Positions 1 through 10,600 of a stretch of 64,000 bases of DNA are shown in pieces. The position numbers and the translations under genes were made by a program. The notes below the pieces were generated by a model, which did no database searches, was not told where the DNA came from, and was given only the letters and a program-made list of their open reading frames with translations. The DNA comes from JAISFI01 sp031552335. Lineage in GTDB: Bacteria; Bacteroidota; Bacteroidia; Bacteroidales; Azobacteroidaceae. Location: assembly GCA_031552335.1 (NCBI GenBank), contig JAVBMQ010000052.1:1-64000 (forward strand). Direction: 5' to 3'. How positions within the stretch are numbered: position 1 is the stretch's first letter; every line of letters begins with the position of its first letter.

Positions 1-60
1 TCCTATTGAAAAAACAGCCAGTAACAGAGTTGTTATTTTAACCTGATTCATATTTGTCAT
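1..60 (-). CDS. N-terminus of a secreted protein, cut by the window edge
   Basis: Reading leftward from an ATG at position 60 (a second in-frame ATG lies at 51) gives about 20 residues beginning MTNMNQVKITTLLLAV, a short polar start followed by a hydrophobic stretch, typical of a Sec signal peptide. There is no stop before the window edge. It lies downstream of the 1028-aa LamG gene on the same strand but is separated from it by a terminator-like hairpin at 104-140. The function cannot be told from this fragment. Confidence 0.5.
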   Translation of the reverse strand, partial: MTNMNQVKITTLLLAVFSIG

Positions 61-103
61 TTTAACCTTGTTGTAGTCACTCCATTTTAATCAAAGAATA
101 AGA

Positions 104-140
104 GTGCATCAAAAGCGACCATTACCCGCTTTTGACACAC
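104..140 (-). terminator. Hairpin terminator after the 1028-aa LamG gene
   Basis: Arms at 104-117 and 127-140 pair over 14 positions (core CAAAAGCG/CGCTTTTG, two G-T wobble positions) around a 9-base loop. It starts 16 bases past the stop codon at 156, and the minus strand runs into a moderately T-rich stretch. This fits intrinsic termination of the minus-strand gene. Confidence 0.6.
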
Positions 141-155
141 CCTCGTTCAAAATTT

Positions 156-3100
156 TTATTTCACCCAGATTTTTGTTGTGAAATTATTGATCTTAACAAT
201 ATATATTCCGGAATTAAGTTTAACCGGATTATCAATGTTCACACTATATCTACGTCCTAAGATGTTGAACAATGAAATATTTTCACCGCCTTGTAATCCG
301 GTCATCTCTAATTTTCCATCTTTTACAAAAACACGATAAGGAGTATCCGCTTTGTTGGTTGTAATAGAAGTGATGAGAGAAGAATTATTTAATTTTTCTA
401 ATGTAGCCGTCAGATTCAATTCGCTTTCAAGATCGGCAAGAGCCACTCCGTAAAATCTGAAATCAGCAACATAAGTTTGACGCAAATAGGCATCTAGCGG
501 GTAATTAGAGCGTCCAATCCAGTTGAAAGGAGTACCAACTTTACCTGCCATTGGAAGTGCAGCAGCAGGATTGTTTTTGATTTCTGCCGAATTCATAATC
601 TCTCCATTGAGATAAATGGTACCGAAATCTCCCTCCTGAGAATAAGCAAAATGGAACCATTTTCCCCGTTCAGCCGCCTTATTTATGTTATTTCCCTCAT
701 TATTTATATATGTAGTAAATCCTTCTTTTGTTTTTCCAAGCATTTCAACACGCATATTTGACAATATTGATATAATATATCCTCCGTTCGCACCTTCGGC
801 ATTAGCAAATGTCCACAAGAAATTACCTGCTTTTGTACTATCTTCATATACTTCATCAATATATACATATGCTCCCAATGTATAATCTGTAGTATGATAC
901 ATTATCTGACCGATTTCGGTTCCCATATCGAAATATCCGGTACCATTACCGAGATCCAGTACATTTGTTTTTTCGCCTTCTCCTGTTGCAAGCGTGATCA
1001 CATTCGCTTCGTTCATTAATGTTCCTTTCAATTGCAATTCTGCTTTATCAGTAACGATGCGATCTTCTACCTGACTAAAATCATAATGTACCAACAGATC
1101 ATTAGTTGTCATAACTGTTCCCTCCAACATGGGCACTACCGATGTTGTATAAAATACTTTCGACAACATCTCTCCGGTACGGGTATCTATCAGTTTAGCA
1201 GATATGCTATCAATCGGATAATCATAGTATTTCTGACGCATAACTTTACCTTTACTATCCAAAACTCCTTCATTGGATGTTGTCCATGCAATAGCAATAG
1301 CAGGATGTCCTTCGACACTTGCAGGGAAATTCAGGTTTTCGGTTATCTGAGCCGGCGCATTCATTGTTAAAGCATCATGTACAGCGTTAAGTTCCGTATT
1401 TACCTGATCACGTCCGTCATTAGCCAGGTAAGCAAGATCCAAATCTATCAGTTTTTCCACAATTCCCAGGCCATCAACATCTTCAGAAGAAAGTCCGTAA
1501 GCATATATTCTGAAATCATGTAATAATGCTTTATTAAAATAAGGGTCTCCACCATATGGAGAACGTCCTAAATAATTGAAATCGGTTCCTTTGCGACCTG
1601 CAAGTTTAAGATAAACAGGCCATAAAGATATAGTAGAAGAAGTAGCTACACTCACACCATCTACATATATAGTTCCTGTATTTCCTTGTTGTGAGTAAAG
1701 TAAATTATGCCATTTAGCTTTATAATCGGCTTCTACAGAGAAATGCCCGTTATTTGCCACTTTTTGTTCTGCAGAATAATTTGTTTTTGTTATAGCATAT
1801 AGTGAATTCCAGGGTTGAGTAAAGATGTAACCGTTTCTATCTGTACCAACATTGTTTGAATTAGAGAAAGTCCAAAGGAAATTTCCGGCTCCTGTAGTTG
1901 CCACAGCATCCTCTTCCACTAAATAATAACAAGACATCGTATAATCAGTTAATTGAGTGAACACTTCTCCAATTTCTTTACCCATATCAAAATAGCCATT
2001 ATTAGCTCCAAGGTCAAGTACTTTATACTCATTTCCTGCTGTACCAATGGTCCTGACTCTCACACCATTTTCGAAAGTACCGGCATATTTTACAGGATTA
2101 TTTGCACTTGAAATAACTTTCATTTTTCCATCCTGGTATACAGGACTCTCAAAAGTGAAAGTTGCAATCTCTGCGGGTAACGGATCATCACCAACAACAA
2201 TCAGAGTATATTTCTTTTCTTTTGTCAATGTTGGTATTACCGGATGGCTGAATGTTACCTTCAATTCAACTGCAGCTGCTCCTACAGGTAAAGTTCGCTT
2301 TCCATCTGTTGCTATCATACTTGAGTCTGATGATTCCCATGTCAGCACTACATCATCATAACCTGTGATTTTTGTCATCAGATCCAAATCAGTCCAAACA
2401 TCCAGGAAAGAATCATTTCTTCCTAAAATCGTATTTTCAATTCCCTGGAATGCGGTATAAGCATCACTCAATTCTATGAAAGCATCAATTTCAGCAGGAG
2501 GAAAGCCATTGAGTTCCAACATTTCTTTGTCGGATAATGCACGGCCATACACACGGAAATCATCAACATATCCATTATATCCGGCATCAGGATATTGAGC
2601 AGCTCCGATATAATTCTGATTTGTTGCTCCCAATCCATCAGGGGTATGAGTAATTCCCGTACTGGAACCAACCATTTTTCCATCAAGATATAATTTAGCT
2701 ATAGAATTGGTATAATCGACAGAAACAGCCACATGCATCCATTTGTTTATTTCAAGAGCAGGACCCTGAATTTGCTGTTCATTCGTTTTTTTGATGGCAA
2801 AACGCATACCTGTTCCTCCTTTCACAGTCAAAAACATATTGTTGGTAGCACCATTACCAAAATCGAATATCCGTTGCCAATCCGCGATATTGTCCAATTT
2901 GATCCAGGCCGCAACTGTAAAGTTGTTCACACCTACTGTTATATCATCTGAAAGTTGAAGATAATCAACAGCCGGCTTAGCAACTGTTCCCAAATACAAA
3001 GCGCCTTTACCGTCAAATCCCTGGTCCGGCAAAACAACAGCACCACCCATAAGGACGCCATCGTTACCAGAACCGGACTTGTCTGTAACAAAACCGCCTA

Positions 3101-3242
3101 CAACCGCATCATCAAAAATGTAATGTACGATTAAGCCATCAGACAAATCAGCAAACACACTCCCCGAGAAAAGTAAGGTCATTGAGAGTAAGCCATATTT
3201 ACCCCAATTCTTAACCTTTAAAAAGTAATTTGATTTTTTCAT
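156..3242 (-). CDS. Secreted triple-LamG protein with T9SS C-terminal sorting domain
   Basis: The 1028-aa product starts with a long signal peptide (about residues 1-31, ending near SVFA). Three LamG/concanavalin A-like domains follow at about 33-245, 360-600 and 720-945, recognisable from repeated patterns such as VHYxFDD, DKSGSGNDG and NYIG/NWIGRS...DFRxY. Between them are two stretches of about 100 residues resembling atrophied bacterial Ig domains (motif WESSDSS / WTTSNEG). The last about 70 residues, with FNILGRR and GIYIVKI, look like a type A T9SS sorting domain, so the protein is probably exported across the outer membrane and anchored at the surface. No catalytic domain is visible; glycan or matrix binding is inferred. 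The repeated LamG and Ig-like modules suggest internal duplication. Two related LamG genes lie upstream on the same strand. Confidence 0.85.
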   Translation of the reverse strand: MKKSNYFLKVKNWGKYGLLSMTLLFSGSVFADLSDGLIVHYIFDDAVVGGFVTDKSGSGNDGVLMGGAVVLPDQGFDGKGALYLGTVAKPAVDYLQLSDDITVGVNNFTVAAWIKLDNIADWQRIFDFGNGATNNMFLTVKGGTGMRFAIKKTNEQQIQGPALEINKWMHVAVSVDYTNSIAKLYLDGKMVGSSTGITHTPDGLGATNQNYIGAAQYPDAGYNGYVDDFRVYGRALSDKEMLELNGFPPAEIDAFIELSDAYTAFQGIENTILGRNDSFLDVWTDLDLMTKITGYDDVVLTWESSDSSMIATDGKRTLPVGAAAVELKVTFSHPVIPTLTKEKKYTLIVVGDDPLPAEIATFTFESPVYQDGKMKVISSANNPVKYAGTFENGVRVRTIGTAGNEYKVLDLGANNGYFDMGKEIGEVFTQLTDYTMSCYYLVEEDAVATTGAGNFLWTFSNSNNVGTDRNGYIFTQPWNSLYAITKTNYSAEQKVANNGHFSVEADYKAKWHNLLYSQQGNTGTIYVDGVSVATSSTISLWPVYLKLAGRKGTDFNYLGRSPYGGDPYFNKALLHDFRIYAYGLSSEDVDGLGIVEKLIDLDLAYLANDGRDQVNTELNAVHDALTMNAPAQITENLNFPASVEGHPAIAIAWTTSNEGVLDSKGKVMRQKYYDYPIDSISAKLIDTRTGEMLSKVFYTTSVVPMLEGTVMTTNDLLVHYDFSQVEDRIVTDKAELQLKGTLMNEANVITLATGEGEKTNVLDLGNGTGYFDMGTEIGQIMYHTTDYTLGAYVYIDEVYEDSTKAGNFLWTFANAEGANGGYIISILSNMRVEMLGKTKEGFTTYINNEGNNINKAAERGKWFHFAYSQEGDFGTIYLNGEIMNSAEIKNNPAAALPMAGKVGTPFNWIGRSNYPLDAYLRQTYVADFRFYGVALADLESELNLTATLEKLNNSSLITSITTNKADTPYRVFVKDGKLEMTGLQGGENISLFNILGRRYSVNIDNPVKLNSGIYIVKINNFTTKIWVK

Positions 3243-3317
3243 GATAAAAACGTTTAATTATTACTAAAAAAATTCTCTATTTTTTGCTTATTCTTATTAT
3301 ATCTTTATTGAATATAT

Positions 3318-3452
3318 CTTGATTTTTGAAATGTTTTCTGAACGCGAATTTGAACGAATTGAAGACGAATTTTTAAAATGTTTTTATTCTAAATTTATTC
3401 CTATTCGTTTTTTAATTCGTTCAAATTCGTGTTCAAAAAAGGTCAAGTCAAG
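3318..3452. repeat. MITE-like hairpin element, copy 1
   Basis: A perfect 16-bp inverted pair (CGAATTTGAACGAATT at 3345-3360, its complement at 3414-3429) lies inside imperfect outer ends reading CTTGA...TTTTTG on the left and the complement on the right. The AT-rich interior also pairs partly with itself, so the whole could fold into one long hairpin. A second copy with the same ends lies at 16563-16801. The right end is about 11 bases from the stop codon of the minus-strand gene ending at 3463, so it may also act in transcript termination. It encodes no protein. Confidence 0.7.
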
Positions 3453-3462
3453 TTTATTTATT

Positions 3463-6400
3463 TTACTCCTTAATAATCTTAATCGTCTGTTTCTTTCCTT
3501 CCTCGTTCAAGAGTACTCCGAAATACAAACCATTCACTAATTCACTCATCTGGATGATATTCTTTTCTCCTGGTTGACATGAAATTGTTTTTAAAATTCT
3601 TCCATCAACAGACCATAACATAAATTGGGTATATGAAGTGTTATCCTGAGTTAAATCAATGATCAAATGATCCCGTACAGGATTAGGATATATGGATATA
3701 CCTCCGTTTATGATTTGATCAATACCTGTTGCTCCGACCGGAATTATTTCAAAAGGATAGCTTTCCAGAACAGAACTGCCTCCGCCGTTTATGGTTCCAT
3801 CCGGATTAACGGTCCAGTATTTAGCTCCTTCGATTGAACTATTCTGAATAGAATATAGGTTTTCGTCTTCTTCTCCGAATAATATATAAGTATCCCGCAT
3901 CCCATCATACGTATCGGCAGTAAACTTACCTGACTTCAGGAAGCGATTATCCAAACCGGAGATGATTTTATAGCGTGAGCCGTCTTTACTTATTGTCCAG
4001 ATCCGCGACGCTTCCGTCAAATCATTTTCATCCACAAAATTTGGGACATCAGAACCATCGTTCACTAAAAACTTACCGGTTACCACATCTTTGATGTAAT
4101 AATTACCCTTACGGATAGACTTGTTATTTAAGACATTGATGTGGAAGTTTACTTTTGTTTCGCGTCCGCACTGATTGGTATACACGGCTGTATATATCTG
4201 ACTTGAATAAATACTCATCACTTCTATCGCTGCGGTTTTTGCGCCATTATTCCATAAAATAGCTCCCCAGCCTGTATCATAATTGAAAGACTCTATAGCT
4301 AAACGTAATGAGCTTCCGGCAAGTACTGTTATGATTGTGTCGCTTACCTCAGCTCCGTTAAGGGTAATAAACGGCACCACCTTCTCCGGCTGACAATCAC
4401 CTTGCACTGCAATGGTATACACCTGTTCACTTTTTACGCCTTTTTCATTGATATAAGCGACACGATACACACCACTATTATCGGCTGTGATTTCCAAATC
4501 TTTAGTTGTCTCTCCACTTTCCCATGTCCAGTTACCCGTATCGGTTACACCATCCGGTAAGGTAGGGATGAGTTTAATAAGGCTTCCCGGAGGTACTGCA
4601 GCAGTTTTATGATTATCGTTATAGGTATTAACCAAACCTCCCAACTCATTCTGTTTCAAAGTTTCTCCGTCATAAAAAAGTGTAGGAATAATCTGCGTTG
4701 GAGCCTGATCGGGAGTTATCAGCGGACGTGTGCCTGTTAGCGTTGTATACCCAAGATGATCGAATCCTCCACTGTTACCTCCATATTGTCCACCTCCACC
4801 ATCTATCTCATCTGACCATAGATGAACATAATTGAGTTTAACACCCCTTACTCCTTCATAATACCCGACGAATCTACCCCAGATAGGCCGGTTACCGCCA
4901 CGACCGCCTCCGTTACGTGTGTGAAGGGCGCCATCATACTTCAGATACGGATGAAAATAAACATATTCCCTTTCCTGTTCTTGTGTGATTTCATTAACAT
5001 CCGGTATGGAATTAACATAAGCGACATATTCAATACCGGCAATCAAGCGGTCATTCATAAGAGCAAACAAATCATCACCCTGGCTCCATCCCACCTGACA
5101 AACATCACCTGCTAATCCAACACACATCAATGAATGCCCCATATCGCGTCCGGATTCCTGCATTTGTCCTAGATATCCTAAAGGTCCATTCGGATCTTCA
5201 TAAACATGAGGAACCAAGTGTCCGATAAATTCAGCTAGCATGTCGTCCCGAGCAGGATTACGTGTGTCGTCAAATTTTCCACACTGATCATATTTATAGA
5301 AAGAAAGCGCTTGATTATAAATAAACACATCGTCGCAAAGAACCCCGATACTCATTAAAGCCAGCGTATTACAAAGCCCCCAGTTTGCCCAATAATGGCC
5401 GGGACGGCCGGCAGCCCACTGACCCCATTTGGTTCGCTGAAAAGAGATAATATGCGGATACCACACATCAAGCATCCATTTCTGGAAGCTTTTAAAATCT
5501 TCAGGTTTCCAGCCATCATAGTCACGCATCAACTCCGCCGCATTGGCAAATTCATGGCCATAAATACCACTGGCTAAAGCCGAATTGGTATTTCCGGTTA
5601 CTTTTTTACAAACCCGGGCCCAATTATTCAGTATTGTAACGGCATTATCCGCATTGGTTCTGTTACCACTTATTTTCCATAACAATGCGTTCTGGTATGC
5701 CTCCGCAGCACCCCACATCGCAGCGCCATAATTATCACCATAACCTCCACCGCGCATAATTATTTCAGTGCCAACCGATTGCGCAGTCGGCTTAACAACA
5801 GTATTCGTTCGCAGTCTCTCATATCCCTTAACCACCGGCTCATATCCCTCTTCCAAGAGCCTTTTTATCCGGTCGAAATCTTCCTGAGTATGTATTGCTC
5901 CGGGATGCTTGAACCCTTTCACAGGATTGTATTCGCTCCTGGTAGAAGGATTAAAAACAACATTTCTTGACCTGGCAAAGCTTTGATACGCTGCAGTCAG
6001 GGCTGTCCGGCAATCGTTTATTGCAGACTGTACAGCTTGTTGACCATCCACCATATCCTGCGCTTTAGCAAGAGCCGCTTTAAACTCGGTTATGGCAAGT
6101 GGAGGATAGTCGCTTGGATTAATTGCCGCCAAACTATTATTATATTGTTCTATATATCTGATTAGACTAGAAAAATCTCCGGCCTGACTTCCATACATAT
6201 ATTCATAATTCAATTCTTCCACTTTTGCAGCCAACTCGGCTATTTTGGCGTTTGACACAGCCACATTGTAGAGTTTAAAGTCAGCGATCAGCGTGTTTTT
6301 CAGATAAGCATCTCCGCCAAAATTAGGTCTTCCCAACCAATTATAAGCAGGCGCTTCATCTTTATACATGGCGCTTGGTAACGGAACATCGGTATGCGTA

Positions 6401-6969
6401 TCTACCAGTTCACCGTTTACATATAAGCGGCCTACCTTTGCAGTTTGCCGGTAAAGGACATGCATCCATTCGCCTTTTATCGATTCTTTACCTTTTTCAA
6501 GCGACCTCTCTCCCTCAAAGCCTCCGAGAGATGCCGCAAAATGCTGTGCATTTAACCGGTATGACGTATAAACACCATTTGAAGCCCAACAAGTCGGCAA
6601 GGTAGAAAACACCCATAAAAAATTACCATGTACTGAAAGATCAACACTTTTATCTACCCTGTAATAAACAGAGATTGTAAAATTAGTAGTTTTCGATAGA
6701 ACAGCACCGGCTTTCGCTGTCATATCCAAGTATCCCTCACCGGCGCCAAGAGACAGCACATTACATTTACCCATCTTGATAACCGAAGCAGAGTTTACCA
6801 TCTGAGCATCGCAGCCACTACCGGATTTATCCGGTACGGTTTTGCCAGACACATCATCAAAAGCATAATGCAATTTTAGATTTGCCTCCTGAGCTTGCGC
6901 TTCAAAGCATATGGCTATACACGACAAGAGTAATAATGATAGCTTTAAGCTAAATTGTTTACATTTCAT
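3463..6969 (-). CDS. Secreted LamG / alginate-lyase-like multidomain protein (T9SS cargo)
   Basis: This 1168-aa protein has a signal peptide (1-26), a LamG domain (about 28-245), a FIVAR-like helical segment (246-336), and an alpha/alpha-toroid domain resembling the alginate lyase family (about 350-750). The toroid carries GHYWANWGL and ESGRDMGH; the RDxxH pattern (R608, D609, H612) is typical of Bacteroidota members. Ig-like segments follow, then a domain with GNYYIKDVVTGKFL that resembles a ricin-type or fascin-like beta-trefoil (about 955-1075), and a type A T9SS sorting domain (1083-1168, starting ISIYPNPV). It is expected to be a surface or secreted polysaccharide lyase or a binding derivative of one. 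The substrate is unknown: the toroid fold is shared by lyases for alginate, heparin-like and other uronates, and the active residues cannot be confirmed by eye. Confidence 0.8.
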   Translation of the reverse strand: MKCKQFSLKLSLLLLSCIAICFEAQAQEANLKLHYAFDDVSGKTVPDKSGSGCDAQMVNSASVIKMGKCNVLSLGAGEGYLDMTAKAGAVLSKTTNFTISVYYRVDKSVDLSVHGNFLWVFSTLPTCWASNGVYTSYRLNAQHFAASLGGFEGERSLEKGKESIKGEWMHVLYRQTAKVGRLYVNGELVDTHTDVPLPSAMYKDEAPAYNWLGRPNFGGDAYLKNTLIADFKLYNVAVSNAKIAELAAKVEELNYEYMYGSQAGDFSSLIRYIEQYNNSLAAINPSDYPPLAITEFKAALAKAQDMVDGQQAVQSAINDCRTALTAAYQSFARSRNVVFNPSTRSEYNPVKGFKHPGAIHTQEDFDRIKRLLEEGYEPVVKGYERLRTNTVVKPTAQSVGTEIIMRGGGYGDNYGAAMWGAAEAYQNALLWKISGNRTNADNAVTILNNWARVCKKVTGNTNSALASGIYGHEFANAAELMRDYDGWKPEDFKSFQKWMLDVWYPHIISFQRTKWGQWAAGRPGHYWANWGLCNTLALMSIGVLCDDVFIYNQALSFYKYDQCGKFDDTRNPARDDMLAEFIGHLVPHVYEDPNGPLGYLGQMQESGRDMGHSLMCVGLAGDVCQVGWSQGDDLFALMNDRLIAGIEYVAYVNSIPDVNEITQEQEREYVYFHPYLKYDGALHTRNGGGRGGNRPIWGRFVGYYEGVRGVKLNYVHLWSDEIDGGGGQYGGNSGGFDHLGYTTLTGTRPLITPDQAPTQIIPTLFYDGETLKQNELGGLVNTYNDNHKTAAVPPGSLIKLIPTLPDGVTDTGNWTWESGETTKDLEITADNSGVYRVAYINEKGVKSEQVYTIAVQGDCQPEKVVPFITLNGAEVSDTIITVLAGSSLRLAIESFNYDTGWGAILWNNGAKTAAIEVMSIYSSQIYTAVYTNQCGRETKVNFHINVLNNKSIRKGNYYIKDVVTGKFLVNDGSDVPNFVDENDLTEASRIWTISKDGSRYKIISGLDNRFLKSGKFTADTYDGMRDTYILFGEEDENLYSIQNSSIEGAKYWTVNPDGTINGGGSSVLESYPFEIIPVGATGIDQIINGGISIYPNPVRDHLIIDLTQDNTSYTQFMLWSVDGRILKTISCQPGEKNIIQMSELVNGLYFGVLLNEEGKKQTIKIIKE

Positions 6970-7029
6970 GTTTTACTTGTAATTGATTTAATGATTATAT
7001 TAATTTATTATTTTTCCACTTCAATAAAT

Positions 7030-7097
7030 TTAGCCATTTTCTCGCAATGGCATAATCCAAATAAATTTTGCTTCTGCTCATTGCTTAACGAAAACGC
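7030..7097. repeat. Dispersed repeat, copy A
   Basis: This stretch matches 16713-16777 in order and orientation (shared blocks GGCATAATC, AAATAAATTT, TTCTGCTC, AAAACG), roughly three quarters identical. Copy B is a 73-bp insertion nested in the second MITE-like element. There is no coding capacity. It lies in the 388-bp gap upstream of the 1168-aa gene, just before that gene's probable promoter. Confidence 0.55.
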
Positions 7098-7110
7098 TTG
7101 ATTGTTATCA

Positions 7111-7118
7111 CAAATGTA
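7111..7118 (-). promoter_or_regulatory. Probable -7 promoter element for the 1168-aa gene
   Basis: The minus strand reads TACATTTG, an exact match to the Bacteroidota -7 consensus TAnnTTTG. It lies about 140 bases upstream of the start at 6969, implying a long leader. No convincing -33 element was seen. Confidence 0.4.
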
Positions 7119-7309
7119 GATGCTTTTTCATGTTTCTATTGAGCCATTTTGGCTCTGATTATAGGTTAAAAAGAAACAAAATAAAGATTATATACCTTTA
7201 AACTGTATCAGGAAGAGGAATTATCAAAAATGCACTTATTCTTATCAAGTTTGTTGACGTTTTTTCCAGGATATATCAGATAGGTTTCATAATATTAAAA
7301 TTAAGGATA

Positions 7310-7340
7310 GGGGATGTATCTCAAAGAAAGATACATCCCC
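7310..7340 (-). terminator. Hairpin after the small membrane-protein gene
   Basis: A perfect 11-bp inverted repeat (GGGGATGTATC at 7310-7320, GATACATCCCC at 7330-7340) with a 9-base loop lies 17 bases past the stop codon at 7358. The U-tract on the minus strand is weak, but position and stem strength fit a terminator for the 11288-7358 operon. Confidence 0.65.
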
Positions 7341-7357
7341 TTGTAGCATATCAAGAT

Positions 7358-7633
7358 TTATTCTTTCAAAGAAATATTTTTCCTTTTACGAACAAACATA
7401 TAGGCCCCTGCAAGAATTACCAGAACATACAGTCCGTCATGTACAGGTGTACCAACAAAAAGATCTCCTTCTTCCGTTTCTGTTGTTGCTCTGCTACCCC
7501 GCAAACTCGGCTCATCAGAACCTTGCAGCCACGATTCTGTGCGATCTTTCATGGAATCAAAACCGGTAGAGGCAAATACCTGGCCGGCAAAAAACAGGCA
7601 AACTGCCATAAATATCATTTTTGTCGTTTTCAT
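7358..7633 (-). CDS. Small exported protein with C-terminal membrane anchor
   Basis: The 91-aa product has a signal peptide (about 1-21, ending VFA), a short polar and acidic middle (about 22-65), a hydrophobic segment LYVLVILAGAYMFV (about 68-81) and a basic end RKRKNISLKE. That layout is a cleaved N-terminus plus a C-terminal span with positive residues inside, in the manner of surface-sorting tails. The ATG begins one base after the stop codon of the 1217-aa LamG gene, so the two are almost certainly co-transcribed and possibly translationally coupled. I do not recognise a named family. Small proteins of this shape are often seen beside large T9SS cargo in Bacteroidales (recollection, not checked here). 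A helper or accessory role for its neighbour is only inferred. Confidence 0.75.
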   Translation of the reverse strand: MKTTKMIFMAVCLFFAGQVFASTGFDSMKDRTESWLQGSDEPSLRGSRATTETEEGDLFVGTPVHDGLYVLVILAGAYMFVRKRKNISLKE

Positions 7634-7634
7634 T

Positions 7635-10600
7635 TTATTTTTTGTTGATAAAGGTTTTTACTATTTCTACTTTCTTAGATTCGTAGATTTTCTTCACTAG
7701 ATAGATGCCATTAGTGGCTGGTTCGGGAATTTCGATACCTTGCAGGTTATAGTAACGGGTTTCAATAACCTGATCATTAGCTACATCAATACCATCTATA
7801 GCGGTTTCCTGCCCTTCTACACTTACAGATCTCAATTCACCAACAACATCTTTGACTGCTATCATGGCTTCAAATGGCTTCAGAGAAGTACCTGAAGGAA
7901 GTTCGTTGTTATCTTTATAAAGCAAATTAAATTTACCGTTTTCGCTGTAGTTGTACATGTAATAATGCTGAGCTCCAACAATTGATGTAGTATTAGCGAC
8001 TGAAGGATTAGCAACTAAAGTATATCCGGTAGGAAGAGCTGAAGCCAGGGTGTTAGTATTACTCAATACCGGATTAGCAACGGAAATGAAAGTTACTTCT
8101 TCGTCAAGGAAATCATCAGGGAATTGAATGGCATATCCTTTACCCGCATCAAATGCAGTAGCGTAATTAAATACATCTCCATTATAACTCTTCAACCAGA
8201 AATCACCTTTATCTGCAGAATCCGGAGTTCCATCTCCATTATAATAATCCAATACTTCGTCTTCAAATGCATTAATTGAAGCAATAGCAAATGGGAAACC
8301 GATCGGATACCATTTTTTAGGAGTGAAAGTTTTTTGGTATTTGACAACACCGTTGACTTGTAAAGTTTCTTCGGAAATAATCAATTGGCCGGTGGAAGAT
8401 TCATTAGATTTGATGATAATATCTCCGTAAGGACCTGCTAAATAATCTGCAGAAGAACCAGTTTCTGTCGCCTCAATAGTGAAAGGAAGCGTACCATAAT
8501 AATACAAGCGGAAGTTATCAAGAATGATCCATTGAGCACCCTCGTATTTTTTATCAATAGAGGCCCCTATTTCCATTGTGCCGTTGTTTTCCGGAACAAT
8601 GATATCTTCTAATACATTTTCATATAAATTATCATCAAATGCCGCCCTAGCCCCTTCTGTGCCAGTAGGATAGTAAATATTATTATTTGCCCAAGCATTG
8701 ACGTTACGCGCTGTCTTTTCTGCATAAACATTCTTCAAAGCTGTGTGTTTTTTTACACTATTTACAGTTGCATACAATTCTGAGTTGAGTGTCGCGCCAT
8801 TATCGCAAGCAGTAACACGCGCCGCACTATTTCCACCAGTACGTTCAAAGCCTTGTGCTTCTAACTTATAAAGTCCTGCCGGCAAACCGGTAATCGTTTG
8901 GCTTAAGGTAAACCCTGCTTCATAGTATTCTATCAAATGGTTAGTCGCACCATGTCCGTCGGGTTGTCCTTCCCGTGAATCGGGGGTGGTAGTTGATGTC
9001 CAACCCGGAGGAGCTATTCCTCTTGTAAAATTATTAGCATCGGATGTAAAATGCGGGTTAATTATTAAAGCAGTGATATCAAGCGGTGATGTTGCGGATA
9101 CAGGTCGTTGAGAAATATAATATACGCTATAAGCAGAAGCTAATGCTACAACTGCATCGGCAATGTCTTCTGCAGATTGTTCTGTTGTATTATTGTATGT
9201 AGCTTTTGCTGCATTTATCACTTTTTCAAAAGTCGGCTTACCCGGATAATTCGTTAAGATATGCGATTCAGCTTCTGCAATCTTATCTTTCAACGGTTTA
9301 TATCTGGCAATAATATCGTTGTAATTATTTATTGCAGTTTCCAAATTGGTCATGGCTATATTTATAGCGGCCATAGTTTGCTCTACAGTTTCTGCAGCAG
9401 CTATTACATTTTCCAATTCAGTTATATTATACCAACCGGGATTATCTTCAGCATCAAGGCATGCCTGAGCGTCTGCCTTTTTTTCATTCAAAAGTTCATT
9501 AATATGAGTCAAATCAACACCATAATATATTAAGCGGAAGTTATCAAGAATGATCCATTGAGCACCAGGTCCATTACCAACGATGCTTGCACCTATGGTC
9601 ATACTGCTGTTATCTTCGACAACAATGATATCGGCTACTTCATTATCATATAAATCATCATTAAATGCAGCCCTTGCACCATCTCCACCATTAGGATAAT
9701 AAGGAGGGGCAGTAGGATTATTTCCTCCACTAATTGACCAAGCATTGATATTACGCGCTGTCTTTTCTGCATAAACATCCTTCAAAGCTATGTATTTTTT
9801 TACACTATTTACAGTTGCATACAATTCTGAGTTGAGGACTGTCCCACTGCCACTATCACAAGTATTAACACGATCCGCACTATTTCCTCCGGTACGTACA
9901 AAGCCTTGTGCTTTTAATACATAGCGTCCTGCCGGTAAACCGATAATTGTTTGGCTTATGGTAAACGCTGATTGGTAGTATTCTATCAAATGGTTTTTCG
10001 CACCCAGTTGACCGGGCTGGCCAGCAACAGCAGCCGTTGATGTCCAACCACTAGCATCAGGATTAAAATGTGGGTTAGCCAACAACGGTGTACAATCAAG
10101 CGGCGATGTTGGTGATGCCGGTTGAGAGCAATAATATACACTATAGGCAGTTGCTAATGCTACAACTGCATCAGCAATGTTTGCTACAGATTGTTCTGTT
10201 GTATTATTGTATATAGCTTTTGCTGCAATTATCGCTGTTCCAAAAGCCGGCTTACCCGGATAATTTGTTGAGTTATATTGCGGTTCAACTTTTGCAATCT
10301 CATCCTTCAATGGTTTATATCTGGCAATAATATCGTTGTAATGGTTTACCGCGATTTCCAAATTGTATGCTGCTGCACTTACAGCAGGTACATTTTGCTC
10401 AACACTTTCTGCAGCACTTATTGCAGTTTCTAATTCTGTTTCATTATACCAGCCGGGATGATTATCTACAGCAGCAAGGCATGCCTGAGCATCCAGTATT
10501 TTTTTATTCAAAAGGGTATTGAACTGAGCCAGATCAGCTCCATTAAGCATAAGTATTTCTGTTTCGGTTAATGCTCGGTTATACACACGGAAATCATCCA

